From Pontimonas sp. (GTDB lineage Bacteria > Actinomycetota > Actinomycetes > Actinomycetales > Microbacteriaceae): DNA of 55,608 bases. Position 1 is the stretch's first letter, and the number at the start of each line of letters is the position of its first letter. Positions 17,336 to 27,290 of this stretch are shown here, piece by piece. The position numbers and the translations under genes are program-made. The stretch covers positions 1 through 55,608 of the forward strand of contig JANQZT010000074.1 in assembly GCA_030728325.1 (NCBI GenBank), given 5' to 3'. Under the pieces are notes generated by a model, which was not told where the DNA came from, did no database searches, and saw only the letters and a program-made list of their open reading frames with translations.

Positions 17336-18697
17336 ATGGGTCGCCTATTTGGGACAGATGGGGTTCGTGGGCTCGCCAATGGCGAACTCACGGCCGACAT
17401 GGTCGTGCGCCTGTCGCAGGCAGCGGCATTCGTCCTCACCAAGGGCCGTCACGCTGAAGAGTTAAAGGCGGAAGGCCGCAGGCCCCGGGCTGTTATTGCA
17501 CGGGATCCCCGGGTCTCAGGAGAGTTCTTGAGTTCCGCGGTGTCGGCTGGACTCGCAAGCTCAGGAATTGATGTGTGGGATGCGGGCGTGGTTCCCACAC
17601 CTGCGTGCGCCTATTTGGTGCGTGATGGTGGCTTTGACTTTGGTGTCATGGTTTCGGCGTCCCACAACCCGGCACCCGATAACGGCATCAAGTTCTTCTC
17701 CTTTGGTGGAACCAAGCTGCCCGATGAGGTCGAGGACCGCATTGAAGGCGCGATGGCGAAACAGGCCCTCTCACCGACCGGCGCTGGCGTGGGACGCATT
17801 AAGCGTTTTGCGGATGCTGAAGATCGCTACGTGATGCACCTGCTCTCTACTTTGGATCGCGATCTGACCGGACTGCATGTGGTCCTGGACTGCGCTCATG
17901 GTGCTGCCTCTGGAATTTCTCCCCGAGTGTTTCGTGATGCCGGGGCCACCGTCACGGTCATCGGTGATGACCCGGACGGCTTGAACATCAACAAGGGGTA
18001 TGGGTCCACCCATCTCGAGAATCTGCAGAGCACTGTTCTCTCCGTGGGAGCCGACTTTGGTATCGCCCACGATGGTGACGCAGATCGGGCGCTTGCCATT
18101 GATCACACCGGTCGCGTTATCGACGGGGATCACATCATGGCGATTCTCGCTCTCGGGATGAAAGAGGAGGGCACGCTGACCTCCGACACCCTGGTGGCGA
18201 CGGTGATGTCGAACCTCGGGCTTCGCAAATCTATGGCCCAGCACGGAATCACTCTGATCGAATCAGCTGTGGGTGACCGTTACGTCCTCGAGGACTTGGC
18301 AACCAGCGGTGCAAGCCTTGGCGGAGAACAATCGGGACACATCATCCTGACCGAGCATTCCACCACCGGTGACGGGATTCTGACGGGCATCCAGCTCGCC
18401 CGCGAAGTGGTGAGAACAGGTAAGACGTTGGCAGAGTTGGCTGACGTCATGGATGTTTACCCGCAGGTCCTGATTAACGTCTCGGGAGTTGACCGTAGCC
18501 GTCTAGCCGATGATGATGAAGTTCAGGCAGCCATCGTCGCTGCAGAAGCTGAACTGGGAGACACCGGTCGGGTGCTGTTGCGTCCCTCGGGGACTGAAGC
18601 CCTGATTCGTGTCATGGTCGAAGCGGCAGACGAGTCCACCGCCACCCGAGTGGCCGAGAGTCTGGCGGCCGTCGTGAAGGATCGCCTTCAGACCTAG
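17336..18697 (+). CDS. glmM: Phosphoglucosamine mutase
   Basis: Converts glucosamine-6-phosphate to glucosamine-1-phosphate for UDP-GlcNAc and peptidoglycan. The 453-residue product begins [11 protein letters not shown], has the phosphoserine loop [12 protein letters not shown] with catalytic S109, the metal loop DGDADR at 247-252, and the phosphate-binding [12 protein letters not shown] near the C terminus. It lies close to glmS, the preceding step. Its TAG stop overlaps the coaA stop on the other strand. Confidence 0.97.
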   Translation: MGRLFGTDGVRGLANGELTADMVVRLSQAAAFVLTKGRHAEELKAEGRRPRAVIARDPRVSGEFLSSAVSAGLASSGIDVWDAGVVPTPACAYLVRDGGFDFGVMVSASHNPAPDNGIKFFSFGGTKLPDEVEDRIEGAMAKQALSPTGAGVGRIKRFADAEDRYVMHLLSTLDRDLTGLHVVLDCAHGAASGISPRVFRDAGATVTVIGDDPDGLNINKGYGSTHLENLQSTVLSVGADFGIAHDGDADRALAIDHTGRVIDGDHIMAILALGMKEEGTLTSDTLVATVMSNLGLRKSMAQHGITLIESAVGDRYVLEDLATSGASLGGEQSGHIILTEHSTTGDGILTGIQLAREVVRTGKTLAELADVMDVYPQVLINVSGVDRSRLADDDEVQAAIVAAEAELGDTGRVLLRPSGTEALIRVMVEAADESTATRVAESLAAVVKDRLQT

Positions 18698-19641
18698 ATT
18701 CGGCGGAGCAGAATCTTCCGAATGCGGTGATCTGCCTCTTTTTGCAAAATCAGGGATGCCCTCGGCCTAGTGGGCAGGATGTTATCCACGAGGTTGGGTT
18801 CATTGATACTCGACCAGATCCTCTGGGCCTCGGCACGAGCCTCTGATTCCTCCAACATCGCGTAACGGTGGAAATAGCTCTCGGGATTTTGAAACGCTCC
18901 CTGTTGGAGCTGGAGGAAACGGTCTTCATACCACCGGGCAATATCCGGGGTTCTCGCGTCCACAAAGATTCCAAAGTCGAAGAGATCACTCACGGCCAGG
19001 GCAGACGATGTCGCCGGCGGTGCGAGGACGTTGAGTCCTTCAATGATGAGAATGTCGGGTTGGTCTATGTCGATCGTCTCACCCTCGACCCGGTCATAAC
19101 TCAGGTGTGAGTACACGGGAGCGCTGACCGACCCCACTCCGCTCTTAATCTGGGACACAAACCTCAGAAGGGCGCGGGTGTCATAGCTCTCCGGGAATCC
19201 TTTGCGCTCCAGTAGGCCCTGATTCTGCAGCTCCGCCAGAGGCAACAAGAAACCATCGGTGGCCACCAAGGCCACGCGCGGGGTGTCGGGATTCCTGGAC
19301 AGAAGCTCCTGCAGGACTCGAGACGTGGTGGATTTGCCAACCGCCACACTCCCCGCAACACCAATGACAAAAGGGGTGTGGGACACATCGTCCCCCAAGA
19401 ACTCCCTCGTGAGGGAATGAAGGTGGCGTGCTCCTTCGACGTAGAGCGACAGAAGCCTAGCCAGTGGCTGGTAAACCTCGACAACCTCTGAGGCATCGAG
19501 CATGTCGCCGACGGAGCGAACCCTCGCGATGTCGTCCTCTGAGAGCGGCAGGGGCGCTTTGGGGGCCAGATCTGCCCAAGTCTCTCGGTCATATTCGACG
19601 AAGGGGCTGCTGTTATCGCTACCGCCGGGGGGCCTTGCCAT
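18694..19641 (-). CDS. coaA: Type I pantothenate kinase
   Basis: Phosphorylates pantothenate, the first and regulated step of CoA synthesis. With the ATG at 19641 the product has 315 residues; the P-loop GSVAVGKST is at about 97-105, and [20 protein letters not shown] lies near the C terminus, diagnostic of the bacterial type I enzyme. The start at 19680 is rejected because TAGCCT lies 7 bases before 19641, a leaderless arrangement. It is convergent with glmM and divergent from glmS. Confidence 0.95.
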   Translation of the reverse strand: MARPPGGSDNSSPFVEYDRETWADLAPKAPLPLSEDDIARVRSVGDMLDASEVVEVYQPLARLLSLYVEGARHLHSLTREFLGDDVSHTPFVIGVAGSVAVGKSTTSRVLQELLSRNPDTPRVALVATDGFLLPLAELQNQGLLERKGFPESYDTRALLRFVSQIKSGVGSVSAPVYSHLSYDRVEGETIDIDQPDILIIEGLNVLAPPATSSALAVSDLFDFGIFVDARTPDIARWYEDRFLQLQQGAFQNPESYFHRYAMLEESEARAEAQRIWSSINEPNLVDNILPTRPRASLILQKEADHRIRKILLRRI

Positions 19642-19648
19642 ACTCACC

Positions 19649-19654
19649 AGGCTA
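19649..19654 (-). promoter_or_regulatory. -10 box for leaderless coaA
   Basis: On the minus strand TAGCCT is followed by 7 bases and the coaA ATG at 19641. This supports the shorter coaA start. Confidence 0.45.
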
Positions 19655-19684
19655 GTGCGGAAGAGGCGGTGGCACCCCATCGCC

Positions 19685-19690
19685 TAGACT
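19685..19690 (+). promoter_or_regulatory. -10 box for leaderless glmS
   Basis: TAGACT ends 7 bases before the glmS ATG; the intervening CGCTTGC has no Shine-Dalgarno. The glmS and coaA promoters are divergent, with their -10 boxes about 30 bp apart. Confidence 0.5.
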
Positions 19691-19697
19691 CGCTTGC

Positions 19698-21548
19698 ATG
19701 TGTGGAATTGTGGGATATGTGGGCATGCGCCCCTGCCAGGACGTCCTGATGGGCGGCCTGAAGCGCCTCGAATACCGCGGATATGACTCCGCCGGCCTCG
19801 CCATTCTGGGGCCTAGCGGTGACTTGGTGAGCCACAAAAGAGCTGGCAAGCTCAGCATCCTCGCTGATGATCTGGCGACACGACCTCTGACCGCGGGAGG
19901 GACCGGTATTGCCCACACCAGGTGGGCCACCCACGGTGCCCCCAATGATGTGAACGCTCACCCTCACCTCGCGGATGGCGGCAAACTGGCCCTCATCCAC
20001 AACGGCATTATCGAAAACTTTCAGGAGCTGAAAGCTGAGCTGCTCGCAGCGGGGGAAGAGTTCCTCAGCGAGACGGACTCCGAGGTTGCGGCACTCATGG
20101 TTGCCCACGAATTTCGCACACACGGTGACCTCACCCAGGCGATGAAGGCTGTCGTGGGGCGACTGGAGGGTGCTTTCACCCTGTTGGCGGTCCACTCCGA
20201 TGCTCCCGATGTTGTCGTGGGCGCGAGGCGCAATTCACCGCTCGTCGTGGGGCTGGGAGAGGGAGAGAACTTCCTGGGCTCCGATGTGGCCGCCTTCGTT
20301 GCCTATACGCAAAAAGCTTTGGCCCTGGGTCAGGATCAGATTGTGACCATCACGCCCAACTCGGTGGAAGTCATCACCTTTGAGGGCGAAACTGTCACAC
20401 CCGGTGAGTTCACCATCGACTGGGATGCTTCAGCCGCTGAAAAAGGTGGCTGGTCAAGCTTCATGGCTAAAGAAATTTCCGAGGAACCCGAAGCCGTCGC
20501 CAACACTTTGCGGGGCCGGATTGCTGCTGATGGTGTGGTGACTCTCCCGGAATTGAGCTCGCTCGTTGACGGTGATACCTCGCTGTCCCGAATTATCTTC
20601 ATTGCGTGTGGAACGGCGGCCTATGCCTCCATGCTCGGCGCGTATGCGATCGAGAAGTGGTCGGGGATTCCCGTTTCGGTAGAGCTTTCGCATGAATTTC
20701 GTTACCGCGAACCCGCAGTCGGTCCCGAGACTCTCGTGGTTTCGGTGAGTCAGTCGGGCGAAACCATGGACACCCTGATGGCGGTCCGGTATGCGGCGGA
20801 GCGCGGCGCTAAGACACTCTCCATCTGTAACACTCAGGGCGCCACGATTCCTCGCGAATCGGACGCGGCTCTCTACACGCACGCGGGACCCGAGGTTGCT
20901 GTCGCCTCGACCAAGGCCTTCCTCTCCCAGGTGGTGGCCTCCTATCTTCTGGGAATGTATCTCGGCCAAGCCCGAGGCGTTCTTGGGGCAGAGGAGTCCA
21001 AGGCCCTGGCGCGAGACTTCGACGCCCTTCCGGCTCAGCTGGAGGAGATGGTGCAGACCGGTCCTCGGATCAAAGAGCTTGCCGGGTGGATGGCAGATAC
21101 CCGCTCCGTTTTGTACTTGGGTCGCCACGTGGGCTACCCGGTGGCACTTGAGGGTGCACTCAAACTCAAGGAGCTCGCCTACATCCACGCGGAAGGCTTC
21201 GCTGCGGGAGAGCTCAAGCACGGGCCCATCGCGTTGATTGAGCCCGGCCAGATTGTTTTTGTGATTGTTCCGAGCCCCCGTGACCCCTCCTCCCTTCATA
21301 GCAAGGTGGTCTCCAACATCCAGGAGATTCGCGCCAGGGGTGCCAGAGTTATTGCTCTGGCGGAAAAGGGCGACGCTGCAGTGTTGCCGTTTGCCGATGA
21401 GGTCATCCCCATCCCGCTGGCCTCGACCTTCATGGAGCCTCTGCTAGCCGTCGTTCCCCTGCACATCTTTGGAATGGAACTGGCGGGAGCAAAAGGACTC
21501 GACATTGATCAACCTCGGAACCTGGCAAAGTCAGTGACGGTCGAGTAG
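19698..21548 (+). CDS. glmS: Glutamine-fructose-6-phosphate aminotransferase (isomerizing)
   Basis: Makes glucosamine-6-phosphate from fructose-6-phosphate and glutamine. The 616-residue product has the N-terminal nucleophile C2 (MCGIVGYVG), an N-terminal glutamine amidotransferase domain to about residue 230, two SIS sugar-isomerase domains (SVSQSGETMDTLMA in the first), and the typical C terminus DQPRNLAKSVTVE. It heads the cluster glmS-acpS-alr-tsaE-tsaB-rimI-tsaD. No glmS ribozyme was seen upstream. Confidence 0.98.
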   Translation: MCGIVGYVGMRPCQDVLMGGLKRLEYRGYDSAGLAILGPSGDLVSHKRAGKLSILADDLATRPLTAGGTGIAHTRWATHGAPNDVNAHPHLADGGKLALIHNGIIENFQELKAELLAAGEEFLSETDSEVAALMVAHEFRTHGDLTQAMKAVVGRLEGAFTLLAVHSDAPDVVVGARRNSPLVVGLGEGENFLGSDVAAFVAYTQKALALGQDQIVTITPNSVEVITFEGETVTPGEFTIDWDASAAEKGGWSSFMAKEISEEPEAVANTLRGRIAADGVVTLPELSSLVDGDTSLSRIIFIACGTAAYASMLGAYAIEKWSGIPVSVELSHEFRYREPAVGPETLVVSVSQSGETMDTLMAVRYAAERGAKTLSICNTQGATIPRESDAALYTHAGPEVAVASTKAFLSQVVASYLLGMYLGQARGVLGAEESKALARDFDALPAQLEEMVQTGPRIKELAGWMADTRSVLYLGRHVGYPVALEGALKLKELAYIHAEGFAAGELKHGPIALIEPGQIVFVIVPSPRDPSSLHSKVVSNIQEIRARGARVIALAEKGDAAVLPFADEVIPIPLASTFMEPLLAVVPLHIFGMELAGAKGLDIDQPRNLAKSVTVE

Positions 21549-21561
21549 CGAGCGCTTCGTC

Positions 21562-21930
21562 ATGGTGGTGGGTATTGGAGTAGATCTGGTGGATGTTGAG
21601 CGCTTTGAGCGCGCACTCACCAGAACACCGAAACTCCGGGATCGTTTGTTCGGCAGCTCGGACCTGTCTCGCGAGGACCTGAGTGCACAATCTTTCGCCG
21701 CGCGATTCGCTGCGAAAGAAGCGACTCTGAAGGCCTTGGGGGGCCATCTCCAAGGCTTTAGCTGGCATGACATTCAGGTCACCGGTGAGGCGGGACAACC
21801 ACCCACGCTGGTTCTGGCAGGCGCCGCACTTGCTCGGGCGCGCGAGCGGGGTGCGTCATCCTGGCATCTTTCCCTGAGCCATGACAAGGGAATGGCCCTC
21901 GCCTTTGTGGTGATGGAGGGTGTGCAGTGA
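21562..21930 (+). CDS. acpS: Holo-[acyl-carrier-protein] synthase
   Basis: Transfers 4'-phosphopantetheine from CoA to acyl carrier protein. The 122-residue product has the metal-binding GIGVDLVDVERFERAL near the N terminus and FAAKEATLKALGG in the middle, the two hallmark motifs, with the late SLSHDKGMALAFVV. It overlaps the alr GTG by four bases. Confidence 0.95.
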   Translation: MVVGIGVDLVDVERFERALTRTPKLRDRLFGSSDLSREDLSAQSFAARFAAKEATLKALGGHLQGFSWHDIQVTGEAGQPPTLVLAGAALARARERGASSWHLSLSHDKGMALAFVVMEGVQ

Positions 21931-23018
21931 GGGAGGCGCTGATTCGACCCGCCGCCATTTCCCACAACGTGGGTGTGTTAGCGGAGATGGCAAAGACCCC
22001 CAACCTCTTGATCGTGGTGAAAGCCGATGGTTATGGTCACGGTGCTCTCACAGCTGCGAGGGCCGCCCTCGAAGGTGGGGCGAATTGGTTAGGCACTGCG
22101 GACACCTCGGAAGCTCTCGAGCTTCGAGCTGGAGGTATTGATTCTCGGGTCTTGGCCTGGCTTTTTGGTCCTACCGAGGACCTCTCCCCAGCTCTCGAGG
22201 CAGGAATCGATTTAGGGGTGTCCTCACTCACACAACTGGATCAGGTCATCAGAGCGGTAACTCCGGGCAGGCCTGCTCGAATCCACCTGAAGGTCGACAC
22301 CGGTCTGGGTCGAAGCGGCGCGGACCCCAGGGAGTGGGAAGCACTATTCCAGGCCGCAAAGTCGGCCCAGGACTCCGGCGTGGTCGTTGTGGTCGGGCTT
22401 TTCACCCACCTCTCGGGAACCTCGCCAGAGGCTGATGCCAAGCAGGGCCTGGTCTATGAGGACGCTCTTGCCGTGCTGGATTCTGTCGGGCTCCAGCCTG
22501 AGATCCGCCATGTCACCTCGAGTATTGGGACGAGTGACTCTCCCGCTCTTGCTCACGACATGGTGCGGGTGGGAGCTGCCGCGTATGGAGTTCCCGTGAC
22601 TCCCCGCTATCACGAGGTGGGCCTTATCCCCGCGATGCGAGTCAGCGGTCAGCTCATCCTGGTGAAACGGGTCCAGGAGGGACTGGGGGTCGGCTATGGC
22701 CACACCTACCGCACCAGCTCGGAGACAACGCTCGCTCTCGTTCCGCTGGGCTATGCCGATGGAATTCCCCGTCATGCCTCCAATACGGGACCCGTCACTA
22801 TTGAGGGTCAACGCTTCCATGTGTCTGGTCGTATTTCGATGGATCAGTTCACGGTAGACGTGGGTGATTCTGCCGTTCATGAAGGTCAGTGGGCCGTGTT
22901 GTGGGGGGACCCGGCACACGGTGAACCCAGTGCCAATGAGTGGGCAGAAGCTGCCGGCACTATTGCCTATGAAATCGTCACCCGGTTGGGATCCAGAATT
23001 CCTCGCGTGGTGGCGTAA
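21927..23018 (+). CDS. alr: Alanine racemase
   Basis: PLP enzyme making D-alanine for peptidoglycan. The 363-residue product has the PLP lysine K32 in VVKADGYGHG and the second catalytic residue Y257 in GVGYGHTYRT, with LVPLGYADGIPR following. GTG start overlapping the acpS stop (GTGA). Its position before tsaE is conserved in actinobacteria. Confidence 0.96.
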   Translation: MREALIRPAAISHNVGVLAEMAKTPNLLIVVKADGYGHGALTAARAALEGGANWLGTADTSEALELRAGGIDSRVLAWLFGPTEDLSPALEAGIDLGVSSLTQLDQVIRAVTPGRPARIHLKVDTGLGRSGADPREWEALFQAAKSAQDSGVVVVVGLFTHLSGTSPEADAKQGLVYEDALAVLDSVGLQPEIRHVTSSIGTSDSPALAHDMVRVGAAAYGVPVTPRYHEVGLIPAMRVSGQLILVKRVQEGLGVGYGHTYRTSSETTLALVPLGYADGIPRHASNTGPVTIEGQRFHVSGRISMDQFTVDVGDSAVHEGQWAVLWGDPAHGEPSANEWAEAAGTIAYEIVTRLGSRIPRVVA

Positions 23019-23524
23019 TGAAACTGGTCATCCCGACAAGCGCCGAGATGGAGAGCTGGGGGCAGCTCTGTGGGGCAGCCGCGAGAGCAGGTGATGTTCT
23101 GGTGCTGACGGGTGACTTAGGTGCCGGAAAAACTACTTTCGCGAGGGGTTTTGGTGAGGCACTGGATCTTGAGACCCCGGTGGCAAGCCCGACCTTCATT
23201 GTTGCGAGAACTCATTCCCGCCAGCAGCCCGAGTTGCCTGCTCTGGTGCATCTGGACGCCTATCGCTTGGGATCAGCAGCGGAACTCGATGAGCTCGACA
23301 TTGATGTGGAGAATTCGATTGTTCTCGCCGAGTGGGCAGCGCCCTACGCTGGGGCACTGGCATCCTCCTGGGTGGAAATCTCGATTGCCAGGCCGGTGGG
23401 GGATTCGCCAGACCTGGACAGTGATGAACCCCGCGAGGTCAGCCTGAGTGCTCACGGCGATCAAGGGGACCTTTTCGATCGACTGAGAGCAGCAAGCGAG
23501 GAATTCCGTGTTTCTGGCAGTTGA
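23018..23524 (+). CDS. tsaE: tRNA t6A biosynthesis ATPase TsaE
   Basis: P-loop ATPase that resets the TsaBD complex during threonylcarbamoyladenosine (t6A) formation on tRNA. The Walker A GDLGAGKTTFARG is at about 32-44, and the VASPTFIV motif follows. The product has 168 residues. Its ATG overlaps the alr stop by one base, and its end overlaps the tsaB start by 17 bases. Confidence 0.94.
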   Translation: MKLVIPTSAEMESWGQLCGAAARAGDVLVLTGDLGAGKTTFARGFGEALDLETPVASPTFIVARTHSRQQPELPALVHLDAYRLGSAAELDELDIDVENSIVLAEWAAPYAGALASSWVEISIARPVGDSPDLDSDEPREVSLSAHGDQGDLFDRLRAASEEFRVSGS

Positions 23525-24095
23525 TTCATCTCTCGGGACGTCAGTCGCTGTGGTGTCCTCGGAAGGTCACATTCTGTCCGAGAGCTCCAGCGACGATACG
23601 CGAGGCCATGCCGAGAACATCGGTGCTCTCCTGCAGGACGCACTCACCAGCGCCGGAATAGCGGCGTCAGATGTCACCCACGTCGTGATGGGGGTCGGGC
23701 CGGGGCCCTTCACAGGTTTGCGTGTGGGGATGGCCGCTGCCGAAGCCTTCGCCCACTCGAGATCTCTTCCCCTGTTTCCTCTGGTGAGTCATGATGCTGA
23801 AGCTCTCGGTGCGGGTGATGTGGTCATCGTGACAGATGCGAGGCGCGGAGAAGTTGCCTACTCCGTCTATCAGGGGGAGTCCGTCTTCAGGCGAATCCTA
23901 GGACCAGCCCTTGCTCGACCCGAGAATCTTGAGCACGAGCTCGGGGAGCATAGTTCGCTCCCGCGCATCCAGGCGGAGACCATCTCTGCTGGGAAACTGG
24001 GGCAGGTGGCCAACGCCTACCTCACAGCCGGAGTCTCCCCTGAATCCAGAGCCCCACGGTACCTCCGCGCCCCGGATGTGACGGTGGCTCCATGA
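23508..24095 (+). CDS. tsaB: tRNA t6A biosynthesis scaffold TsaB
   Basis: Inactive ASKHA-fold partner that activates TsaD. The 195-residue product begins VFLAVDSSLGTSVAVVSSEG-like and contains the family motif GVGPGPFTGLRVGMAAAEAF. It starts with GTG inside the end of tsaE and overlaps rimI by four bases, indicating tight coupling in the t6A cluster. Confidence 0.94.
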   Translation: MFLAVDSSLGTSVAVVSSEGHILSESSSDDTRGHAENIGALLQDALTSAGIAASDVTHVVMGVGPGPFTGLRVGMAAAEAFAHSRSLPLFPLVSHDAEALGAGDVVIVTDARRGEVAYSVYQGESVFRRILGPALARPENLEHELGEHSSLPRIQAETISAGKLGQVANAYLTAGVSPESRAPRYLRAPDVTVAP

Positions 24096-24586
24096 CGTAT
24101 GTGTTGAGTCAAGCCCAGCTCGAAGACCTGCCTCCGATGATTGAGCTAGAGGCTGCCCTGTTTGGGAGTGATGCCTGGCCACCGGAGCTGATGGTCGCGG
24201 AAGTTTCCTATCCCGAGAGCTACTACCTGGTGGCCAGGGAGCACGGTCGTGATGAGATTGTCGGCTACGGAGGTCTGCGCGCAGCGCGCCGGGATGCCTG
24301 GCAAGGAGACATTCAAACTCTCGCTGTGGTGCCGGAGCACCGTCGGACGGGTCTCGGTCGAATACTCCTCCGCGGGCTCCTTGCGGAGGCGTCAGCTCGT
24401 GGAGTTGGCGATGTCTTTCTCGAAGTACGTGCCGACAATGACGCTGCGGTGGCGTTGTATGAGTCGGAGGGGTTTGAAGCGATTGATCGGCGTGTGGGGT
24501 ACTACCAGCCTGATGGGGTGGACGCGATCGTGATGCGCATGCAGAGTCTTTCACCCCAGGCTGGATGGGCGGTGGCTCATGAGTGA
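24092..24586 (+). CDS. rimI: Ribosomal-protein-alanine N-acetyltransferase (GNAT)
   Basis: GNAT acetyltransferase of the RimI type, which in E. coli acetylates the N terminus of S18. The acetyl-CoA loop [19 protein letters not shown] at about 79-97 has the RxxGxG pattern, and the [12 protein letters not shown] strand is typical. The 164-residue product lies between tsaB and tsaD, where rimI sits in actinobacteria; the target cannot be read from sequence. Confidence 0.9.
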   Translation: MTYVLSQAQLEDLPPMIELEAALFGSDAWPPELMVAEVSYPESYYLVAREHGRDEIVGYGGLRAARRDAWQGDIQTLAVVPEHRRTGLGRILLRGLLAEASARGVGDVFLEVRADNDAAVALYESEGFEAIDRRVGYYQPDGVDAIVMRMQSLSPQAGWAVAHE

Positions 24587-25628
24587 GCCCTTGGTGCTGG
24601 GGATTGAGACCAGCTGTGATGAGACCGGTGTTGGAATTGTCCGTGGCTCGACCCTCCTCGCCCACAGCGTTGCCTCCTCGATGGAGGAGCACGCTCGATA
24701 CGGCGGGGTGGTCCCAGAAGTTGCCGCACGAGCCCACTTGGAGGCTCTTCCTCAGGTGCTCTCCGATGCTCTAGCGAAGGCTGGAGTCTCCTATTCGGAC
24801 CTGGATGGGATTGCGGTGACGAGCGGGCCGGGCCTTGCAGGAGCGCTTATGGTCGGAGTCGGGGCTGCCAAAGCATTAGCCGTGAGTCTTGGGTTGCCTC
24901 TCTACGCAGTGAACCATCTCGTCGGTCACGTGGGGGTGGAGTGCCTGGCGGAGGGAGACGACGCTCTGGCAACGCCCACCATTGCGTTACTGGTGTCTGG
25001 TGGTCACACCTCGCTCCTATTGGTGCGAGACCTGGTCAACGATGTGGAGTTGCTGGGGGAGACCATCGATGACGCCGCAGGTGAGGCTTTTGACAAGGTC
25101 GCTCGCGTGCTCGGATTGCCCTATCCAGGGGGACCAGAAATCGACCGGGTTGCGAAAGAGGGCGATCCTGAGTTTTTCCGATTCCCTCGGGGTCTCACCG
25201 CGCACAAAGATCAAGAGAAGCATCGCTACAACTTCTCGTTCTCTGGTCTGAAGACCGCGGTTGCTCGCTATGTCGAGTCCGCGAGGGCTCGTGGCGAAGT
25301 GATCGATGTGCCCTCCATCGCCGCTTCTTTTCAGGAAGCTGTTGCAGATGTTTTGATCCAGAAATCGATTCAGGCCTGCCACGATTACGACACTCCCCGC
25401 TTGCTCTTGGGTGGGGGTGTTGCCGCGAACTCCCGAGTGCGGGGCCTCGCCCAGGAGCGCTGTGACCAAGCAGGGATTGACCTTCGGGTGCCACCTCTTT
25501 CACTCTGCACAGACAACGGAGCCATGATTGCGGCGTTGGGTGCTCAGAGGATGATGGCAGGGTTTGAACCCTCGTCGATCTCGAGTGGGGTCTTCTCGAC
25601 TCTCTCGCCCTCCATCATTCAGCTCTAG
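24579..25628 (+). CDS. tsaD: tRNA N6-adenosine threonylcarbamoyltransferase
   Basis: Catalytic subunit adding threonylcarbamoyl to A37 of ANN-decoding tRNAs. The 349-residue product has [14 protein letters not shown] at the N terminus, metal ligands H113 and H117 in NHLVGHVG, and [12 protein letters not shown] in the centre. It overlaps rimI by 8 bases and ends the glmS-to-tsaD cluster. Confidence 0.97.
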   Translation: MSEPLVLGIETSCDETGVGIVRGSTLLAHSVASSMEEHARYGGVVPEVAARAHLEALPQVLSDALAKAGVSYSDLDGIAVTSGPGLAGALMVGVGAAKALAVSLGLPLYAVNHLVGHVGVECLAEGDDALATPTIALLVSGGHTSLLLVRDLVNDVELLGETIDDAAGEAFDKVARVLGLPYPGGPEIDRVAKEGDPEFFRFPRGLTAHKDQEKHRYNFSFSGLKTAVARYVESARARGEVIDVPSIAASFQEAVADVLIQKSIQACHDYDTPRLLLGGGVAANSRVRGLAQERCDQAGIDLRVPPLSLCTDNGAMIAALGAQRMMAGFEPSSISSGVFSTLSPSIIQL

Positions 25629-25640
25629 GGTCTGCCTGGG

Positions 25641-25646
25641 TAGTCT
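25641..25646 (+). promoter_or_regulatory. -10 box for a leaderless membrane protein gene
   Basis: TAGTCT ends 6 bases before the ATG at 25653. The gap GGGAGC also resembles a weak Shine-Dalgarno but is too close to the start. Confidence 0.4.
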
Positions 25647-25652
25647 GGGAGC

Positions 25653-26042
25653 ATGAGCGACCAGTTGCAGCCCTCCGACAAGGAGTCACCCGAGGTCATT
25701 ACCGAGGTCTCGGTGTCAGAAATCTCTGTGGAGCGCACAGGTTCGCTTCCCGCCCGGAGCGAGCCGAAAACCGGCAGCACGCTCTCCAGGGTTGCCTTAG
25801 GGGTCGGTGTTTTTAGTCTTCTCTTTGCCCCAGTTTTTGGCGTCGGCATTGTGCCCGCCATCGTGGGCATCATTCTGGGTCACATCGCCAGGCGCGGTGA
25901 GCCGGTGAGTCGTATTCGAGCCACCATCGGTGTGGGCCTCAGCTACGTGGCATTGGTCATCGGGACCGCGGTGTTGGTGTTGGTCGCACTGCCCATCGTC
26001 TTGGCCTTCTTGGTCAGCACGGGTTACGTACTCGCCGACTAA
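25653..26042 (+). CDS. Small two-helix membrane protein, DUF4190-like
   Basis: 129 residues: a hydrophilic acidic N-terminal part (1-50), then two hydrophobic segments at about 55-75 and 90-120. Between and around them lies VPAIVGIILGHIARRGEPVS, the G-x-x-L-G-H-I-A pattern of DUF4190 proteins. Function unknown. The gene is convergent with the downstream methyltransferase gene and shares an overlapping stop (CTAA, 26039-26042). Confidence 0.8.
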   Translation: MSDQLQPSDKESPEVITEVSVSEISVERTGSLPARSEPKTGSTLSRVALGVGVFSLLFAPVFGVGIVPAIVGIILGHIARRGEPVSRIRATIGVGLSYVALVIGTAVLVLVALPIVLAFLVSTGYVLAD

Positions 26043-27217
26043 GCCACCCGATCGGCCAGGATGGCTGTCTTTTCACCGGCGACGCGGGTGAGGATGAGTG
26101 TGGCGGTGCTGGCTCCCCCGAGGGGAAGGGTTGTGCGCAATGCCGCTGGGTCCACATCGATACCGCGCTTCTTGATTTCCAGTGTTCCCAGGTCAGCGAC
26201 GCGGATAAGTGCCTGAACGTTCTTGGTGGAATAGGGCACGCTCTCGCGCACTCGAAAGCACTGGACAAGAGGCGAGTCAACGGGCTCGGGGCTTGTCATA
26301 TAGGCGATGGTGGGATCAATCATGTGAGCACCGTGCGCTCGGGCGAGGTCGCCAATCAGGCGGGCGCGAATGACGGCGCCATCGGGTTCCGACAGGTAGT
26401 CCTGGAGTTCACCTATCGGCGCATCAGGAGAATCCTTCGGGCCAGTGATCTCAGCTCCTCCACCATCTCTCAGCACCAAAGCGCTCCTGGTGATGCCCTC
26501 GCGCGCCAGTGCGCCGAACCAGAGCACTACCTCGACAACGCTGCCCTTCCAGGAGACCCACTGTGCTTCGCAGCCCTCGGGGATGAGGTCTCGATCCATC
26601 CCCGGGGCAAGTTTGATCCCGGTGGGGCGGGATCTGGCCTGCTGGAATACCCACTCCAGCGAGGGTGACCAATCTTCGGGGTTCTGGAAGCGAGTCTTTC
26701 CTTCGCGCCTCGCGGGATCGAACCACAGTCCTTCAGTGAGTGAGAGGTCCGCTGACTCAGCATCCCCGCGTTCGACGGTGACCGTGTCGAAGGGCTGCAG
26801 GTTATAGGCGGCGAGTGCTGCGGTGACGTCATCTCTTTCCAGCGCCCGAACGGTGAGTCCCGCTCCGGCAAAAGCAAGGGAGTCACCGCCCAGTCCGCAA
26901 CCGGCATCGGTAACCGAGGTGACCCCTGTCTGGAGAAATCGTCCCGCGTGATGGCTCGACACTTCTAGTCGCGAGGCAACTTCGAGCCCTTCCGGGGAAA
27001 ACAGCATCTGCTTCGCAAAATCTCCAAACTTGTCGTGCGCTTTTGCGCGCAGTGCGACCTGTCCCATGACAGCACTCACCGTGTCCAAGGAATGACCTTG
27101 TTTTCGCAAATGTGCCACGGTGCGGAGAACATCATCCGGGGAGTGTGGCTCGTCCATGCTGGCCAGAAGACGGAGAGCGTCCGGCGTGAGAAGTGCGTCT
27201 AGTTCGTGTCGCTCCAC
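26039..27217 (-). CDS. Class I SAM-dependent methyltransferase with THUMP-like domain
   Basis: 392 residues. An N-terminal helical part (1-95) precedes a Rossmann methyltransferase core with motif I DAGCGLGGDSLAF at about 104-116 and the catalytic-type FDPARR near 166-171; the C-terminal part resembles the THUMP-like domain of actinobacterial proteins of this family, so an RNA substrate is plausible but not shown. GTG start; CAGAAT six bases upstream suggests a leaderless message. It shares the region upstream of groES. Confidence 0.85.
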   Translation of the reverse strand: MERHELDALLTPDALRLLASMDEPHSPDDVLRTVAHLRKQGHSLDTVSAVMGQVALRAKAHDKFGDFAKQMLFSPEGLEVASRLEVSSHHAGRFLQTGVTSVTDAGCGLGGDSLAFAGAGLTVRALERDDVTAALAAYNLQPFDTVTVERGDAESADLSLTEGLWFDPARREGKTRFQNPEDWSPSLEWVFQQARSRPTGIKLAPGMDRDLIPEGCEAQWVSWKGSVVEVVLWFGALAREGITRSALVLRDGGGAEITGPKDSPDAPIGELQDYLSEPDGAVIRARLIGDLARAHGAHMIDPTIAYMTSPEPVDSPLVQCFRVRESVPYSTKNVQALIRVADLGTLEIKKRGIDVDPAALRTTLPLGGASTATLILTRVAGEKTAILADRVA

Positions 27218-27244
27218 GGCCCCATTCTGTCAGGGCGACACGAA

Positions 27245-27271
27245 CTGGCACTCGTATTGCGCGAGTGCTAA
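27245..27271 (+). promoter_or_regulatory. CIRCE operator 1 (HrcA site)
   Basis: The right arm GAGTGCTAA (27263-27271) is perfect; the left arm CTGGCACTC (27245-27253) matches TTAGCACTC at 7 of 9 positions, with the canonical 9-bp spacer. The repeat overlaps the predicted -35 region. Confidence 0.8.
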
Positions 27272-27286
27272 TGGGTTCGCTACAGT
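27257..27286 (+). promoter_or_regulatory. groES promoter
   Basis: TTGCGC (27257-27262) and TACAGT (27281-27286) are separated by 18 bp, predicting a start near 27293 inside the second CIRCE element. Confidence 0.55.
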
Positions 27287-27290
27287 TGGG

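Noticed and set aside
17336-17400. Alternative reading of glmM as phosphomannomutase manB
   Set aside because: [11 protein letters not shown] start, [12 protein letters not shown] loop and proximity to glmS favour glmM.
19642-19697. glmS ribozyme/riboswitch upstream of glmS
   Set aside because: Only 56 bases separate the divergent start codons, and the -10 box is 7 bases before the ATG, leaving no room.
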